Part shown: positions 8,949 through 17,170 of the stretch, one piece after another | Position numbering within the stretch: position 1 is the stretch's first letter | How the letters are laid out: each line of letters begins with the position of its first letter | NCBI GenBank assembly: GCA_903831295.1 | Contig: CAIKXA010000037.1 | Coordinates: forward strand, 1-64,000 | Direction: 5' to 3' | Length of the DNA: 64,000 nt | Origin: an uncultured bacterium | GTDB lineage: Bacteria; Planctomycetota; Phycisphaerae; Phycisphaerales; SM1A02 | The notes under the pieces: model-generated | What the model saw: the letters and a program-made list of their open reading frames with translations, nothing else | What the model was told of the DNA's origin: nothing | The model's database searches: none | Translations under genes and position numbers: made by a program

Positions 8949-10238
8949 TCACTTCTTTCCGCCGCCGCCAACCTTTTCGATCATTTCAACCAACGGCAAG
9001 AACAACGCCAACACAATGGTTCCAATGATTCCACCAAGCACGATCACCATGAACGGCTCCAGCAAGCTCAGCAAACTTCCAACCGCAACGTCAACTTCTT
9101 CGTCGTAGTTGTCTGCGATCTTGGTGAGCATGACATCCATGTCGCCGGTTTCCTCGCCCACGTCAATCATGTTCACCACCAAACTGTCCACCACTTTGCT
9201 GGCGCGCAAAGGCACGGCGAAACTTTCACCGTCGCGGATGGAATCATGCACGCTGTTCAAGGCGCGCTCGTACAACCAATTACCGCACGTGTCGCGCGTA
9301 ATCAACACGGCCTCCAGAATGGGCACGCCAGCGCTGATCAATGTTCCAAGCGTTCGCGTAAAGCGCGCGATGGTGGTCTTGCGCACCAAATTTCCCACGC
9401 CCGGCATCTTCACAAACACAACATCAAAGAAGGCGCGGCCAAATTCCGTTTTGCGCACCAATTTATAGATAATGATGAACAAAAATGGCGACACCATGAC
9501 CCACACCACGCCAGGAACGGCTTGATCCTTGCTGCTGGTTCCAGCGATCCAGTTGCTGGTGGAGATCAAGAATAAAGTCAACGCTGGCAATTTCACGTCG
9601 AAGTCGGCGAAGATGCTGACGAACTTTGGAATAACGAAATACATGATGCCCGTGACAATGGCCACGGCGATGGAGATAACGCAGGTTGGATAAATCATCG
9701 CGCCCTTGATGCGGCGCTTCAGGCGTTGACCTTTTTCCATGAAGTCCGCTAGGCGTTGCAAAATCACATCCAACACGCCGCCGATTTCACCCGCCGCAAC
9801 CATTTTGCAATACAAGCGGTCAAACGCCTTTGGATGCTTTGCGAATGATTCGCTGAGCGTGGAGCCGCCTTCGACATCCTCGCACACCGCGCCCAAGATT
9901 TTTTTCATTTTGCCGGGCTTCTGTTGTTGCTCCAAAATTTGCATGCTGCGAAGCAATGGCAGACCCGCGTCTTGCAGGGTGCTAAGTTGGCGCGTGAAGT
10001 TGGTCAAGATCTTCATGTTCACGCGGCCTGGCATGGAGAAGCCCATGCCCTTGCCTTTCTTTTTGGCGACCTTTAATTTTTCGGTTTTGCCCTTGACGGC
10101 TTTTTGCTCACGCACGCTGGTTGGAAACATGCCTTGCCCACGGAGCGACTTGATCACATCTTCGCTTGTGGCCGCATCCATGGTGCCTTTTTGGGCCTTG
10201 CCTGCCGCCGTCATTGCCTCGTATGCGTATGTTGCCAT
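8949..10238 (-). CDS. pilC: PilC/GspF inner-membrane platform protein
   Basis: 429 residues, close to the family norm of about 400. The N-terminus (MATYAYEAMTAAGKAQKG) is the standard opening of GspF/PilC proteins. Two repeats of the T2SSF fold follow, each with hydrophobic segments (around residues 190-215, 240-260 and 390-415), separated by polar cytoplasmic parts that contact the assembly ATPase. An unusual insert of Lys-rich residues lies near 45-65. It acts in the inner membrane to couple ATP hydrolysis to pilin polymerisation. It lies 60 bases downstream of the PilB gene. The Shine-Dalgarno-like AGGAG is 23 bases from the ATG, with a hairpin between (see the separate entry). Confidence 0.93.
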   Translation of the reverse strand: MATYAYEAMTAAGKAQKGTMDAATSEDVIKSLRGQGMFPTSVREQKAVKGKTEKLKVAKKKGKGMGFSMPGRVNMKILTNFTRQLSTLQDAGLPLLRSMQILEQQQKPGKMKKILGAVCEDVEGGSTLSESFAKHPKAFDRLYCKMVAAGEIGGVLDVILQRLADFMEKGQRLKRRIKGAMIYPTCVISIAVAIVTGIMYFVIPKFVSIFADFDVKLPALTLFLISTSNWIAGTSSKDQAVPGVVWVMVSPFLFIIIYKLVRKTEFGRAFFDVVFVKMPGVGNLVRKTTIARFTRTLGTLISAGVPILEAVLITRDTCGNWLYERALNSVHDSIRDGESFAVPLRASKVVDSLVVNMIDVGEETGDMDVMLTKIADNYDEEVDVAVGSLLSLLEPFMVIVLGGIIGTIVLALFLPLVEMIEKVGGGGKK

Positions 10239-10246
10239 TTGTTTTT

Positions 10247-10266
10247 AAGCGCGTGCGCTTTCTCCT
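10247..10266 (-). promoter_or_regulatory. Hairpin between Shine-Dalgarno and pilC start
   Basis: On the minus strand AGGAG (10266-10262) is followed by a perfect 6-base inverted repeat, AAGCGC (10260-10255) and GCGCTT (10252-10247), then an A-rich stretch and the ATG at 10238. The linear distance from AGGAG to ATG is 23 bases, too long for efficient initiation; folding the 14-base hairpin would shorten it to about 9. No other Shine-Dalgarno lies nearer. A structured ribosome-binding site is the inference. The stem has a two-base loop as drawn, so in practice it is probably five pairs with a four-base loop. Confidence 0.4.
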
Positions 10267-10298
10267 AAAGTGATTTTTGTGGAGTGATTTTTATAAAA

Positions 10299-12074
10299 TT
10301 ATTCTTCGCCAAGCGTTTCGCGGACAACTTCTTCAATGGTGGTTTGGCCGTCGTAAATGGCCAACATTCCGCTTTCACGCAATGTCCGCATGCCGCGCTT
10401 GCGTGACTCCATCTTCAACACCGCCGTGCTGGCCTGTGTCATGATCAGCTCGCGCAACGTGTCGTCCACGGTCATAATTTCGTACAGCGCAAGTCGACCG
10501 CGGTAGCCGGTATTGGTGCATTTGTCACAGCCCTTGCCACGGCAGAATGTTTGATTGGCAACATCTGAAAGTCGCATTGAAAGCTCCATCAATTGCTCTT
10601 CATTGGGCGCGTACGTTTCCTTGCAATGCACGCAGATGCGGCGCACAAGTCGCTGAGCAACAATGGCCTCAAGCGTTGCTGTAAGCAGGAAACTTTCCAC
10701 GCCAAGATCCATCAATCGAAGAATGCTGCTGGGCGCGTCGTTGGTGTGCAACGTGCTGAACACCAAGTGGCCGGTCAGGCTTGCTTGAATGGCGATCTGC
10801 GCGGTTTCAAGATCGCGAATTTCACCCACCAGAATGATGTCGGGGTCTTGACGCAAAAAACTTCGCAGCAACTTGGCGAATGTAAGTTCCTGATCGTGAT
10901 TCACCTGGCATTGAATCAATCCCTCAATGTCATATTCAACAGGATCTTCAGCGGTGAGAATTTTTGTGTCGATGGTGTTGAGTTCGTTCAGCGCCGCGTA
11001 CAAAGTGGTGGTTTTTCCGCTGCCGGTTGGTCCTGTCACGATCACGATTCCGTTGGGCTTGGTGATGAGTTCGCGAACTTTTTCAAGATCGTCCTCGCGC
11101 AGACCAACGCGGTCCAAACTTAACTGCACATTGCCGCGATCCAAAATACGCATAACCACGCTTTCGCCAAACATGGTGGGCAACACGGCCACGCGAAGAT
11201 CCACGGGCGCGTTGTTCAAGTTCAATTCAATGCGACCGTCTTGAGGCAATCGCCGTTCGGCAATGTCCAACTTTGCCATAACTTTCACGCGGCTCACAAT
11301 GGCCATAGCCAAGCCGGGTGGCGGCGATTGCATTTCATATAGAACGCCGTCAATGCGGTAGCGCATTTTAAATTCATCTTCAAAGGGCTCCAAGTGAATA
11401 TCACTGGCTTTGTTTTGGATGGCTTGCAGCAAATAATGATTCAACAAATTGATCACATTGTTGTCGTTGGCGGCTTGAGCAAGAGTGGCAAGATCCACGC
11501 TATCGCCACGGCCTTCAAGAGCGGCGGCGGCGTCGCTTTGTGATGCGTCGGCAATAATGCTGGCAAGCGAGTCATTCGATTGATAGTGCTTTTTAAGGAT
11601 GGCCTCCACTTCCTCAGGCGCCGCCACAACGGCTGATACCTTTAGACCTAGAAGCATTCGAATATCGTCAACGGCCCTAAAACTTTCTGGCCCCTTCAGC
11701 GCGATCAAAACTTTTTTGGTGGTGGAGTCATATTCCAGCGGAACAATTTGGTAGCTGCGCGCGGACTCGGGCGGAATGCACTTTAAAACGTCAGCAGAGA
11801 TCACTCGATCTTTGAGCGAAACAAATGGCATGCCAGCAATGCCCGCCAAAACAGTTTGAATATCAACAAGCTTCACCAACCCCATTTCAATAAGAACCTC
11901 GCCCAGTTTTTTGCCTTTGCTTGTTGTCTTTTGCAACTCAAGGGCCTGATGCACTTGCTCGCGAGTGACCTTGCCCAGCTTGGTCAACGCCCTGCCCATG
12001 CGGCGTCCTTTGAGTTCTTGTTGAACGTATTGTTCGCTTGAAGTATCGATCTTCAAATTGGGTGTTGGAGGCAT
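10299..12074 (-). CDS. Type IV pilus/type II secretion assembly ATPase (PilB/GspE)
   Basis: 591 residues. An N-terminal MshEN-type domain (about residues 25-165) precedes the secretion ATPase core. Walker A GPTGSGKTT lies near residue 350, the Walker B region DPDIILVGEIRD near 415, with His-box sequence (SDIHLEP, FSTLHTNDAPS) in between. A four-cysteine zinc site (CVHC, later CRGKGCDKC) sits near 480-520. These features define the extension/secretion ATPase rather than PilT. It powers pilin assembly with the PilC gene that follows. ATG at 12074 has AGGA 8 bases upstream. A second paralogue is at 13483. Confidence 0.93.
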   Translation of the reverse strand: MPPTPNLKIDTSSEQYVQQELKGRRMGRALTKLGKVTREQVHQALELQKTTSKGKKLGEVLIEMGLVKLVDIQTVLAGIAGMPFVSLKDRVISADVLKCIPPESARSYQIVPLEYDSTTKKVLIALKGPESFRAVDDIRMLLGLKVSAVVAAPEEVEAILKKHYQSNDSLASIIADASQSDAAAALEGRGDSVDLATLAQAANDNNVINLLNHYLLQAIQNKASDIHLEPFEDEFKMRYRIDGVLYEMQSPPPGLAMAIVSRVKVMAKLDIAERRLPQDGRIELNLNNAPVDLRVAVLPTMFGESVVMRILDRGNVQLSLDRVGLREDDLEKVRELITKPNGIVIVTGPTGSGKTTTLYAALNELNTIDTKILTAEDPVEYDIEGLIQCQVNHDQELTFAKLLRSFLRQDPDIILVGEIRDLETAQIAIQASLTGHLVFSTLHTNDAPSSILRLMDLGVESFLLTATLEAIVAQRLVRRICVHCKETYAPNEEQLMELSMRLSDVANQTFCRGKGCDKCTNTGYRGRLALYEIMTVDDTLRELIMTQASTAVLKMESRKRGMRTLRESGMLAIYDGQTTIEEVVRETLGEE

Positions 12075-12141
12075 GCAAATATCCTAACTTAATTTAGTGT
12101 CCGATTTCGTTGGAACATTCGACATTGAATGAAATGCAGTT

Positions 12142-12193
12142 CCTTTATATTGGTTTGATAATTGCGTCAGCAATACATCGGACTAATATAAGG
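12142..12193. repeat. Nested inverted repeat in the pilB upstream region
   Basis: The 208-base gap between pilT and pilB holds an inner perfect repeat ATTGC (12161-12165) / GCAAT (12170-12174) and an outer imperfect pair CCTTTATATT (12142-12151) / AATATAAGG (12185-12193). Both are centred on about 12167.5. The outer pair has one bulged base. It lies 68 bases or more upstream of the pilB ATG, in a place where an operator, promoter (a TATAAA-like box falls within it on the minus strand) or leader hairpin would be expected. The rest of the gap shows nothing I can name. Confidence 0.35.
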
Positions 12194-12282
12194 ATGCCTA
12201 ATCAACGGTATTTACCCGACATCACACTTGAGTGAAATGGGTATTTGCAGGGCAAATAACTTTAGAAGCAATCGATTCTGGC

Positions 12283-13446
12283 TTAGGAAATAGTCTCTGA
12301 TGGACCGTCAAATTCCATGCCTGGAACAGTGCCGCCAGCCTTGCGAATTCGATCTTTCAAGTCATCTGGATTGCGTGAATTTTCCACCATTTCTTCGGCC
12401 GTGATCATGCCCTTGCTGAAGATGGACCAAAGATGCTCGTCAAGAAGCTGCATTCCAAATTTTTTGCCTGTTTGAATGGCCGAGTCAATTCGGAATGTCT
12501 TGCTTTCGCGAATCAGATTGCTGATGGCTGGCGTAACCACCATGAACTCGTAGCCGGCGATACGACCTGGCTTGTCACTTCTGGCCAACAACACCTGGCT
12601 GAGAACCGCCAGCAAACTCGTGGAAAGCTGTACGCGAACTTGCTCTTGTTGATTCACCGGGAAGGCGTCAATAATTCGGTTGATCGTTCCAGCGGCGCCT
12701 GTGGTGTGCAACGTTCCAAACACCAAGTGGCCGGTTTCGGCGGCTTTGATGGCGGCCTCAATAGTTTCAAGATCGCGCATTTCACCCACCAGAATCACGT
12801 CTGGATTTTGGCGCAAGGCGCGTCGAAGAGCCTCGGCGAAACTTGGAACGTCGGACAATGAACCCACTTCGCGCTGATTCACAATCGAGCGTTTATGCAC
12901 GTGGTAATACTCGATCGGATCCTCCACGGTCACGATGTGCTTTTCAAAATTTGAGTTCACATAGTCAACCATGGTGGCGATTGTTGTTGTCTTGCCACTG
13001 CCCGTGGGTCCGGTCACAAGAAATAACCCGCGGGGTCGCTTGATCAATTCACGGGAAATAGGCGGCAAGCCAATTTGCTCAAAGCTGAGCAATCGATTTG
13101 GAATAAGTCGAAGCACCATGGCCACGAATGTCTTCTGCCGAAATACGCTGACGCGAAATCGCGCCGCCTCGCTGAAACTAAATCCAAAATCAGTTCCGCC
13201 CTGTTCCTGAAACTCCGCCTGGTTTTTTTCAGGCGTAATTGATTTCATTAACGCCATGGTGTCATCAGGGTCAAGAATCTTGGTTTGTAAATTGCGCAGA
13301 CGCCCGTTCAAACGCACCGTGGGCGGACGACCGACGGTGATGTGAAGATCGGACGCGTCTTGTTTCACCATCACATCAAGCAACCGATCAATTTGAACGG
13401 TGCTTCCGGTTGTTGGGTTGGAACTACTTGATTCACCGCTTGACAT
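12283..13446 (-). CDS. pilT: PilT-type twitching retraction ATPase
   Basis: 387 residues, slightly above the usual 345-370. Walker A GPTGSGKTT is at about residue 146, the Asp box VTVEDPIEYYH follows, then Walker B DVILVGEMRDLETIEAA and the His box FGTLHTTGAAGTINRII. There is no MshEN domain and no zinc-binding cysteine set, which separates it from the two PilB/GspE proteins beside it. PilT hydrolyses ATP to depolymerise the pilus at the inner membrane. A Ser-rich N-terminal tail of about 17 residues precedes the PAS-like N-domain. Its presence argues for a retractable pilus rather than a pure type II secretion system. Confidence 0.93.
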   Translation of the reverse strand: MSSGESSSSNPTTGSTVQIDRLLDVMVKQDASDLHITVGRPPTVRLNGRLRNLQTKILDPDDTMALMKSITPEKNQAEFQEQGGTDFGFSFSEAARFRVSVFRQKTFVAMVLRLIPNRLLSFEQIGLPPISRELIKRPRGLFLVTGPTGSGKTTTIATMVDYVNSNFEKHIVTVEDPIEYYHVHKRSIVNQREVGSLSDVPSFAEALRRALRQNPDVILVGEMRDLETIEAAIKAAETGHLVFGTLHTTGAAGTINRIIDAFPVNQQEQVRVQLSTSLLAVLSQVLLARSDKPGRIAGYEFMVVTPAISNLIRESKTFRIDSAIQTGKKFGMQLLDEHLWSIFSKGMITAEEMVENSRNPDDLKDRIRKAGGTVPGMEFDGPSETIS

Positions 13447-13482
13447 GCTTTTTTTCCTTGGGGGTCTTTTGTTGCCGATACA

Positions 13483-15222
13483 TCAACTTCCAACCGCGGA
13501 AGGATCGAATGTTGAAGTTTGCGCAAACTTTGAAATTTCAATCGGGGTGGTACGGCCACGCAAGATCTTCAACTTGCCGTCGCCAAGCAATGTTCTCATG
13601 CCAGTGCGAATTGCCGCGGCGCGAATTTTAGCCACGCCCGCCCGCTCAAACGCGAGATTGCGGATTTCGGCGTTCATGATCATCATTTCGTAGATGCCGC
13701 GTCGACCGCGATAGCCAACGCCGCCGCACTCTGGACATCCAACGGCCATCATGACCTTGTCCTTTTCGGAGTCGGCGATTTCAACTAGGCGCAAAATCTT
13801 TGGATCTGGATCTGGATCTTGTTTCTTGCATTTGTCGCACAAGATTCTCGCCAATCGCTGACCCATCACGGCTTGAATACTGCTGGCAACCAAGAACGGC
13901 TTCACACCCATGTCCACCAAACGAGTGATAGCGCTCGGCGCGTCATTGGTGTGCAGCGTGCTGAATACCAAGTGGCCCGTAAGCGCAGCTTGAATAGCGA
14001 TATCCGCAACTTCACGATCTCGGATTTCACCCACCAGAATAATGTTGGGCGCTTGGCGCAACATGGATTTAAGAATGGATGGAAACGTGAGACCAATTTG
14101 ATCTCGCACTTGAACCTGGTTGATTCCCTTGAAGTTGTATTCAACGGGATCCTCGGCGGTGATGATTTTCTTGTCGGGTCGATTGAGCACGTCAAGAGCC
14201 GAGTACAGAGTTGTAGTCTTGCCGCTGCCCGTGGGACCGGTGACAAGAAAGATTCCATTGGGTCTGCGAATGACTTTGTTGAACGTGTCCAACATGTCCT
14301 GCTCAAGACCAAGATTTAACAAACCAATTCGAACGCTGTCGGGGCGCAAAATACGCAGAACCACGCTTTCGCCGTGGTACGCCGGACACATGCTGGCGCG
14401 GAAATCTACGCTCACGCCATCGATCAACATCTTGATGCGACCGTCTTGAGGAATGCGACGTTCCGCCATGTTTACGCCAGCCATCAACTTAAAGCGCGCC
14501 AGCAATCCCGCTTGATTTTTCTTGGGCAACTTGTCGCGCAGCACGCACTCGCCGTCAATTCGATAACGCACGCGCACATATTCAGTCATCGGCTCCACAT
14601 GAATATCGCTGGCGCGCCCGCGTACGGCCTCGATGATGATTCGGTTGACCAATCGCACCAACGGCGCGTCATCGCCAGCGTCGGCGTCAACTGAATTTTT
14701 ACTTTTGTCCACGCTTGACGCGTTCTTGTCCACACTCTTGTCAATGGAATCCGTCATCAAGCTTTCTTGCTCAATGGGAGCCGCGTTCTTCAATCCAATA
14801 TCCAAAAACGCCTGCATTTGGCGCTTGCTGGCAACGGCGGTATCCAACTCGGCGTTCAGACGGAATCGCAAATTGTCGAACAATTCCAAATCCATTGGAT
14901 CATGCACCAGGATTTTAAGCCGGCCGTTGCTCTTGGAAAGTGGAAGCACCAAATGCTTGCGCACAAGGTCGTTTGGCATCAGTGACAAATCAATTTTGGA
15001 ATTGTCTTCCGCGCGCTCCAGGTTGAGAAACTCCATTCCAAATTGATGCGCCAAAGCCTTGGCGACATCTTCTTCGCAGCACGCATGAATCTCAATGAAA
15101 GCCTCGCCAATTCGCTTGCCTGTGCCCTTTGCCAAATTTAAAGCCTGGGTGACCTGGTCTTGGTTGACCGTCTTCCATTGCAGTAGGACTTCTCCAATTT
15201 TAAGTCGAATCTTTCGGGCCAA
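13483..15222 (-). CDS. Second PilB/GspE-type assembly ATPase
   Basis: 579 residues from a TTG at 15222. This start is chosen because AAGGAG lies 6 bases upstream and the N-terminus then reads MARKIRLKIGEVLLQWK, as in MshEN-domain ATPases; a further TTG at 15273 lacks such a site. Domains: MshEN (about 1-150), a Ser/Asp/Lys linker with quasi-repeated SVDK (about 158-182), and the ATPase core with GPTGSGKTT near 330, APNIILVGEIRD near 395 and FSTLHTNDAPS. The zinc site is CDKC plus CPEC. It is paralogous to the ATPase at 10299 and forms the first gene of the leftward cluster. Confidence 0.9.
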   Translation of the reverse strand: MARKIRLKIGEVLLQWKTVNQDQVTQALNLAKGTGKRIGEAFIEIHACCEEDVAKALAHQFGMEFLNLERAEDNSKIDLSLMPNDLVRKHLVLPLSKSNGRLKILVHDPMDLELFDNLRFRLNAELDTAVASKRQMQAFLDIGLKNAAPIEQESLMTDSIDKSVDKNASSVDKSKNSVDADAGDDAPLVRLVNRIIIEAVRGRASDIHVEPMTEYVRVRYRIDGECVLRDKLPKKNQAGLLARFKLMAGVNMAERRIPQDGRIKMLIDGVSVDFRASMCPAYHGESVVLRILRPDSVRIGLLNLGLEQDMLDTFNKVIRRPNGIFLVTGPTGSGKTTTLYSALDVLNRPDKKIITAEDPVEYNFKGINQVQVRDQIGLTFPSILKSMLRQAPNIILVGEIRDREVADIAIQAALTGHLVFSTLHTNDAPSAITRLVDMGVKPFLVASSIQAVMGQRLARILCDKCKKQDPDPDPKILRLVEIADSEKDKVMMAVGCPECGGVGYRGRRGIYEMMIMNAEIRNLAFERAGVAKIRAAAIRTGMRTLLGDGKLKILRGRTTPIEISKFAQTSTFDPSAVGS

Positions 15223-15228
15223 GTGAAT

Positions 15229-15234
15229 CTCCTT
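15229..15234 (-). promoter_or_regulatory. Ribosome-binding site that fixes a TTG start
   Basis: AAGGAG on the minus strand, 6 bases upstream of TTG at 15222. It decides the start of the second PilB/GspE gene. Confidence 0.7.
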
Positions 15235-15327
15235 CGTGACAACGCTCTCAATCACAAATGCACAACTATTCAAGACAGTCTAGTGAACCAATCGTAGTAT
15301 GCAGACCGATCACGCAAGTGGCAACCC

Positions 15328-16020
15328 ATGAGCAATACAAATACAAACAATCTGCCCACGCCTTTGCGTTGGCTAGTGACCCTGGGTCCAACCCATGAGC
15401 CCATTGATCAGGTTCGATTTATTGGAAACCGTTCAAGTGGACGCATGGGTTTAGAAATAGCCAAAGCGGCGAAAGCAAATGGCGCCCATGTGCGCATTCT
15501 TGCTGGCCCCTGCTCATTGCCTGAAATCGATTCGTGGACCGATGTGGCGCGGTTCCAAACAGCTGCGGATCTGCGCGGTTTATTGACCGAGGCATGGAGC
15601 AACTTTGACGTGTTGATCATGGCCGCGGCGGTTGCGGATTGGCGGGTTGTGGGCGCGGCGCATGTTGGAAAAATTAGACGCGACGCCACGCCGCCGACGC
15701 TGCAACTAGAGCCAGTTGCGGAAATCTTGGGCAATGTGAGAAGCCGCGATAATCAGTTTGTGGTTGGATTCGCGCTGGAACCCAAAGACGAAGTGATCGC
15801 AAGCGCGCGGCGAAAATTGGTGGCCAAGAAAGCCGATTGCATTGTGGCCAATTCATTGCAAACACTTGACTGCATAAATTCGGACGCACAAATTGTGTGG
15901 CCAGACGGGCACGTGATTTCCCTTGATGCATTCGGCGGGATTGCGGCAAAATCCGCCGTGGCCAAATGGATTGTGGCGGCGATTTCACCAGCGATCGCAC
16001 AAAAGTGCCGCAATCGTTAG
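15328..16020 (+). CDS. coaB: Phosphopantothenate-cysteine ligase (CoaB), stand-alone
   Basis: 230 residues. The N-terminal LVTLGPTHEPIDQVRFIGN followed by RSSGRMG is the CoaB signature: nucleotide-binding loop plus the N-x-SSG-x-MG motif. Further family features are the DVLIMAAAVADW-type motif (here residues 95-106) and KKADCIVAN near 171. The enzyme joins phosphopantothenate to cysteine using a nucleotide triphosphate in coenzyme A synthesis. Most bacteria fuse CoaB to the decarboxylase CoaC; here only the CoaB half is encoded and no CoaC is adjacent. The stretch 15223-15327 between this gene and the leftward ATPase gene must hold both promoters. Confidence 0.88.
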   Translation: MSNTNTNNLPTPLRWLVTLGPTHEPIDQVRFIGNRSSGRMGLEIAKAAKANGAHVRILAGPCSLPEIDSWTDVARFQTAADLRGLLTEAWSNFDVLIMAAAVADWRVVGAAHVGKIRRDATPPTLQLEPVAEILGNVRSRDNQFVVGFALEPKDEVIASARRKLVAKKADCIVANSLQTLDCINSDAQIVWPDGHVISLDAFGGIAAKSAVAKWIVAAISPAIAQKCRNR

Positions 16021-16055
16021 TCTTGCTGCTCTTGAATTGAAACATTGGATTGAAT

Positions 16056-16085
16056 TTGATTTGTGCTTTACTTGATGTCTATATT
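16056..16085 (+). promoter_or_regulatory. Possible sigma-70-type promoter for gnd-zwf
   Basis: TTGATT (16056-16061) and TATATT (16080-16085) are separated by 18 bases in the AT-rich gap before gnd. They match the consensus boxes at 4 and 5 of 6 positions. Eye-spotted only; AT-rich DNA gives such matches by chance. Confidence 0.25.
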
Positions 16086-16141
16086 TCAATTCTGATTCTG
16101 TGGACTAATAAATTGGATCAACAACTTTTAGGAGCTACGCA

Positions 16142-17167
16142 ATGCGAATGGGAATGATTGGTTTGGGTCGTATGGGTGCCAACATGTCTGTGCGTTTGAT
16201 GAAGGCTGGACATGAAATTGTGGCCTTTGATGTGTCGGCTGATTCCGTGAAAGCGTTGGCCTCCCAAGGCGCCATTGCCGCGAGCAGCATTGAGGACATG
16301 ATCGCCAAACTTCCAGCGCCGCGCAGTATTTGGATGATGATTCCAACCGCGTATGTTGATGAAACCATCGCCAAAATTGCGCCACGCCTTTCCAAGGGCG
16401 ACACGCTGATTGACGGCGGCAACAGTTATTACAAGGACGACATTCGCCGCGCCAAAGAATTGGCGAAGTCTGGTATTGACTACGTGGATGTTGGAACTTC
16501 TGGCGGCGTATGGGGACTTGATCGCGGCTACTGCCAGATGATTGGCGGACCCGAAGCAAGCGTGAAGCGTCTTGATCCAATCTTCAGCGCACTTGCTCCA
16601 GGCAAGGGAACAATTTCAGTTACACCCGCGCGCAAAAATATGCCCGGCACCGCGGAGCAAGGCTATTTGCATTGCGGACCAAATGGTGGCGGACACTTTG
16701 TGAAGATGGTTCACAACGGAATTGAATATGGAATTATGGCGGCTTATGCCGAGGGTTTGAACATAATTAAGAACGCAGATGCGGGCATGCACGTTCGCGA
16801 AAAGAATGCGGAGACAACTCCCCTGCGCGAGCCAGAGGCATACATGTACAAGTTCAACCTGCCCGATGTTGCTGAAGTTTGGCGCCGTGGCAGCGTGATC
16901 AGCAGTTGGTTGCTTGACTTGACCGCGAACTCGTTGGCCGCCGATCCAGAGTTGACCAAGTTTGACGGACGCGTGAGCGATTCGGGCGAAGGTCGCTGGA
17001 CCATTGACGCGGCGATTGACGAAGGCGTGCCCGCGTATGTGTTGACGGCCGCTTTATACGCACGATTCTCAAGCCGTGGCGCGGCCCTGTTTGGCGACAA
17101 ACTGTGTTCGGCAATGCGTTATGAGTTTGGTGGACATCTTGAGCAGACCGCGCCGAAGGGAAAGTAA
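16142..17167 (+). CDS. gnd: 6-phosphogluconate dehydrogenase, decarboxylating (short GndA type)
   Basis: 341 residues, fitting the short (YqeC/GndA, roughly 300-340 residue) form rather than the 470-residue form. MIGLGRMGANM is the Rossmann loop; DGGNSYYKDD, VDVGTSGGVWGL and HCGPNGGGHFVKMVHNGIEY hold the substrate site and the catalytic Lys in KMVHN. It converts 6-phosphogluconate to ribulose 5-phosphate and CO2, reducing NAD(P). A strong AGGAG lies 9 bases before the ATG. It is followed after 3 bases by zwf, so the pair forms an oxidative pentose phosphate operon; no phosphogluconolactonase gene is present beside them. Confidence 0.93.
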   Translation: MRMGMIGLGRMGANMSVRLMKAGHEIVAFDVSADSVKALASQGAIAASSIEDMIAKLPAPRSIWMMIPTAYVDETIAKIAPRLSKGDTLIDGGNSYYKDDIRRAKELAKSGIDYVDVGTSGGVWGLDRGYCQMIGGPEASVKRLDPIFSALAPGKGTISVTPARKNMPGTAEQGYLHCGPNGGGHFVKMVHNGIEYGIMAAYAEGLNIIKNADAGMHVREKNAETTPLREPEAYMYKFNLPDVAEVWRRGSVISSWLLDLTANSLAADPELTKFDGRVSDSGEGRWTIDAAIDEGVPAYVLTAALYARFSSRGAALFGDKLCSAMRYEFGGHLEQTAPKGK

Positions 17168-17170
17168 TCC

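Noticed and set aside
8925-9575. Plus-strand open frame of 216 codons over pilC
   Set aside because: It is antisense to the conserved PilC/GspF coding sequence and its product is His/Gln-rich with no recognisable domain.
9739-10248. Plus-strand open frame of 169 codons over the pilC 5' end
   Set aside because: Shadow of pilC; no ribosome-binding site and no domain.
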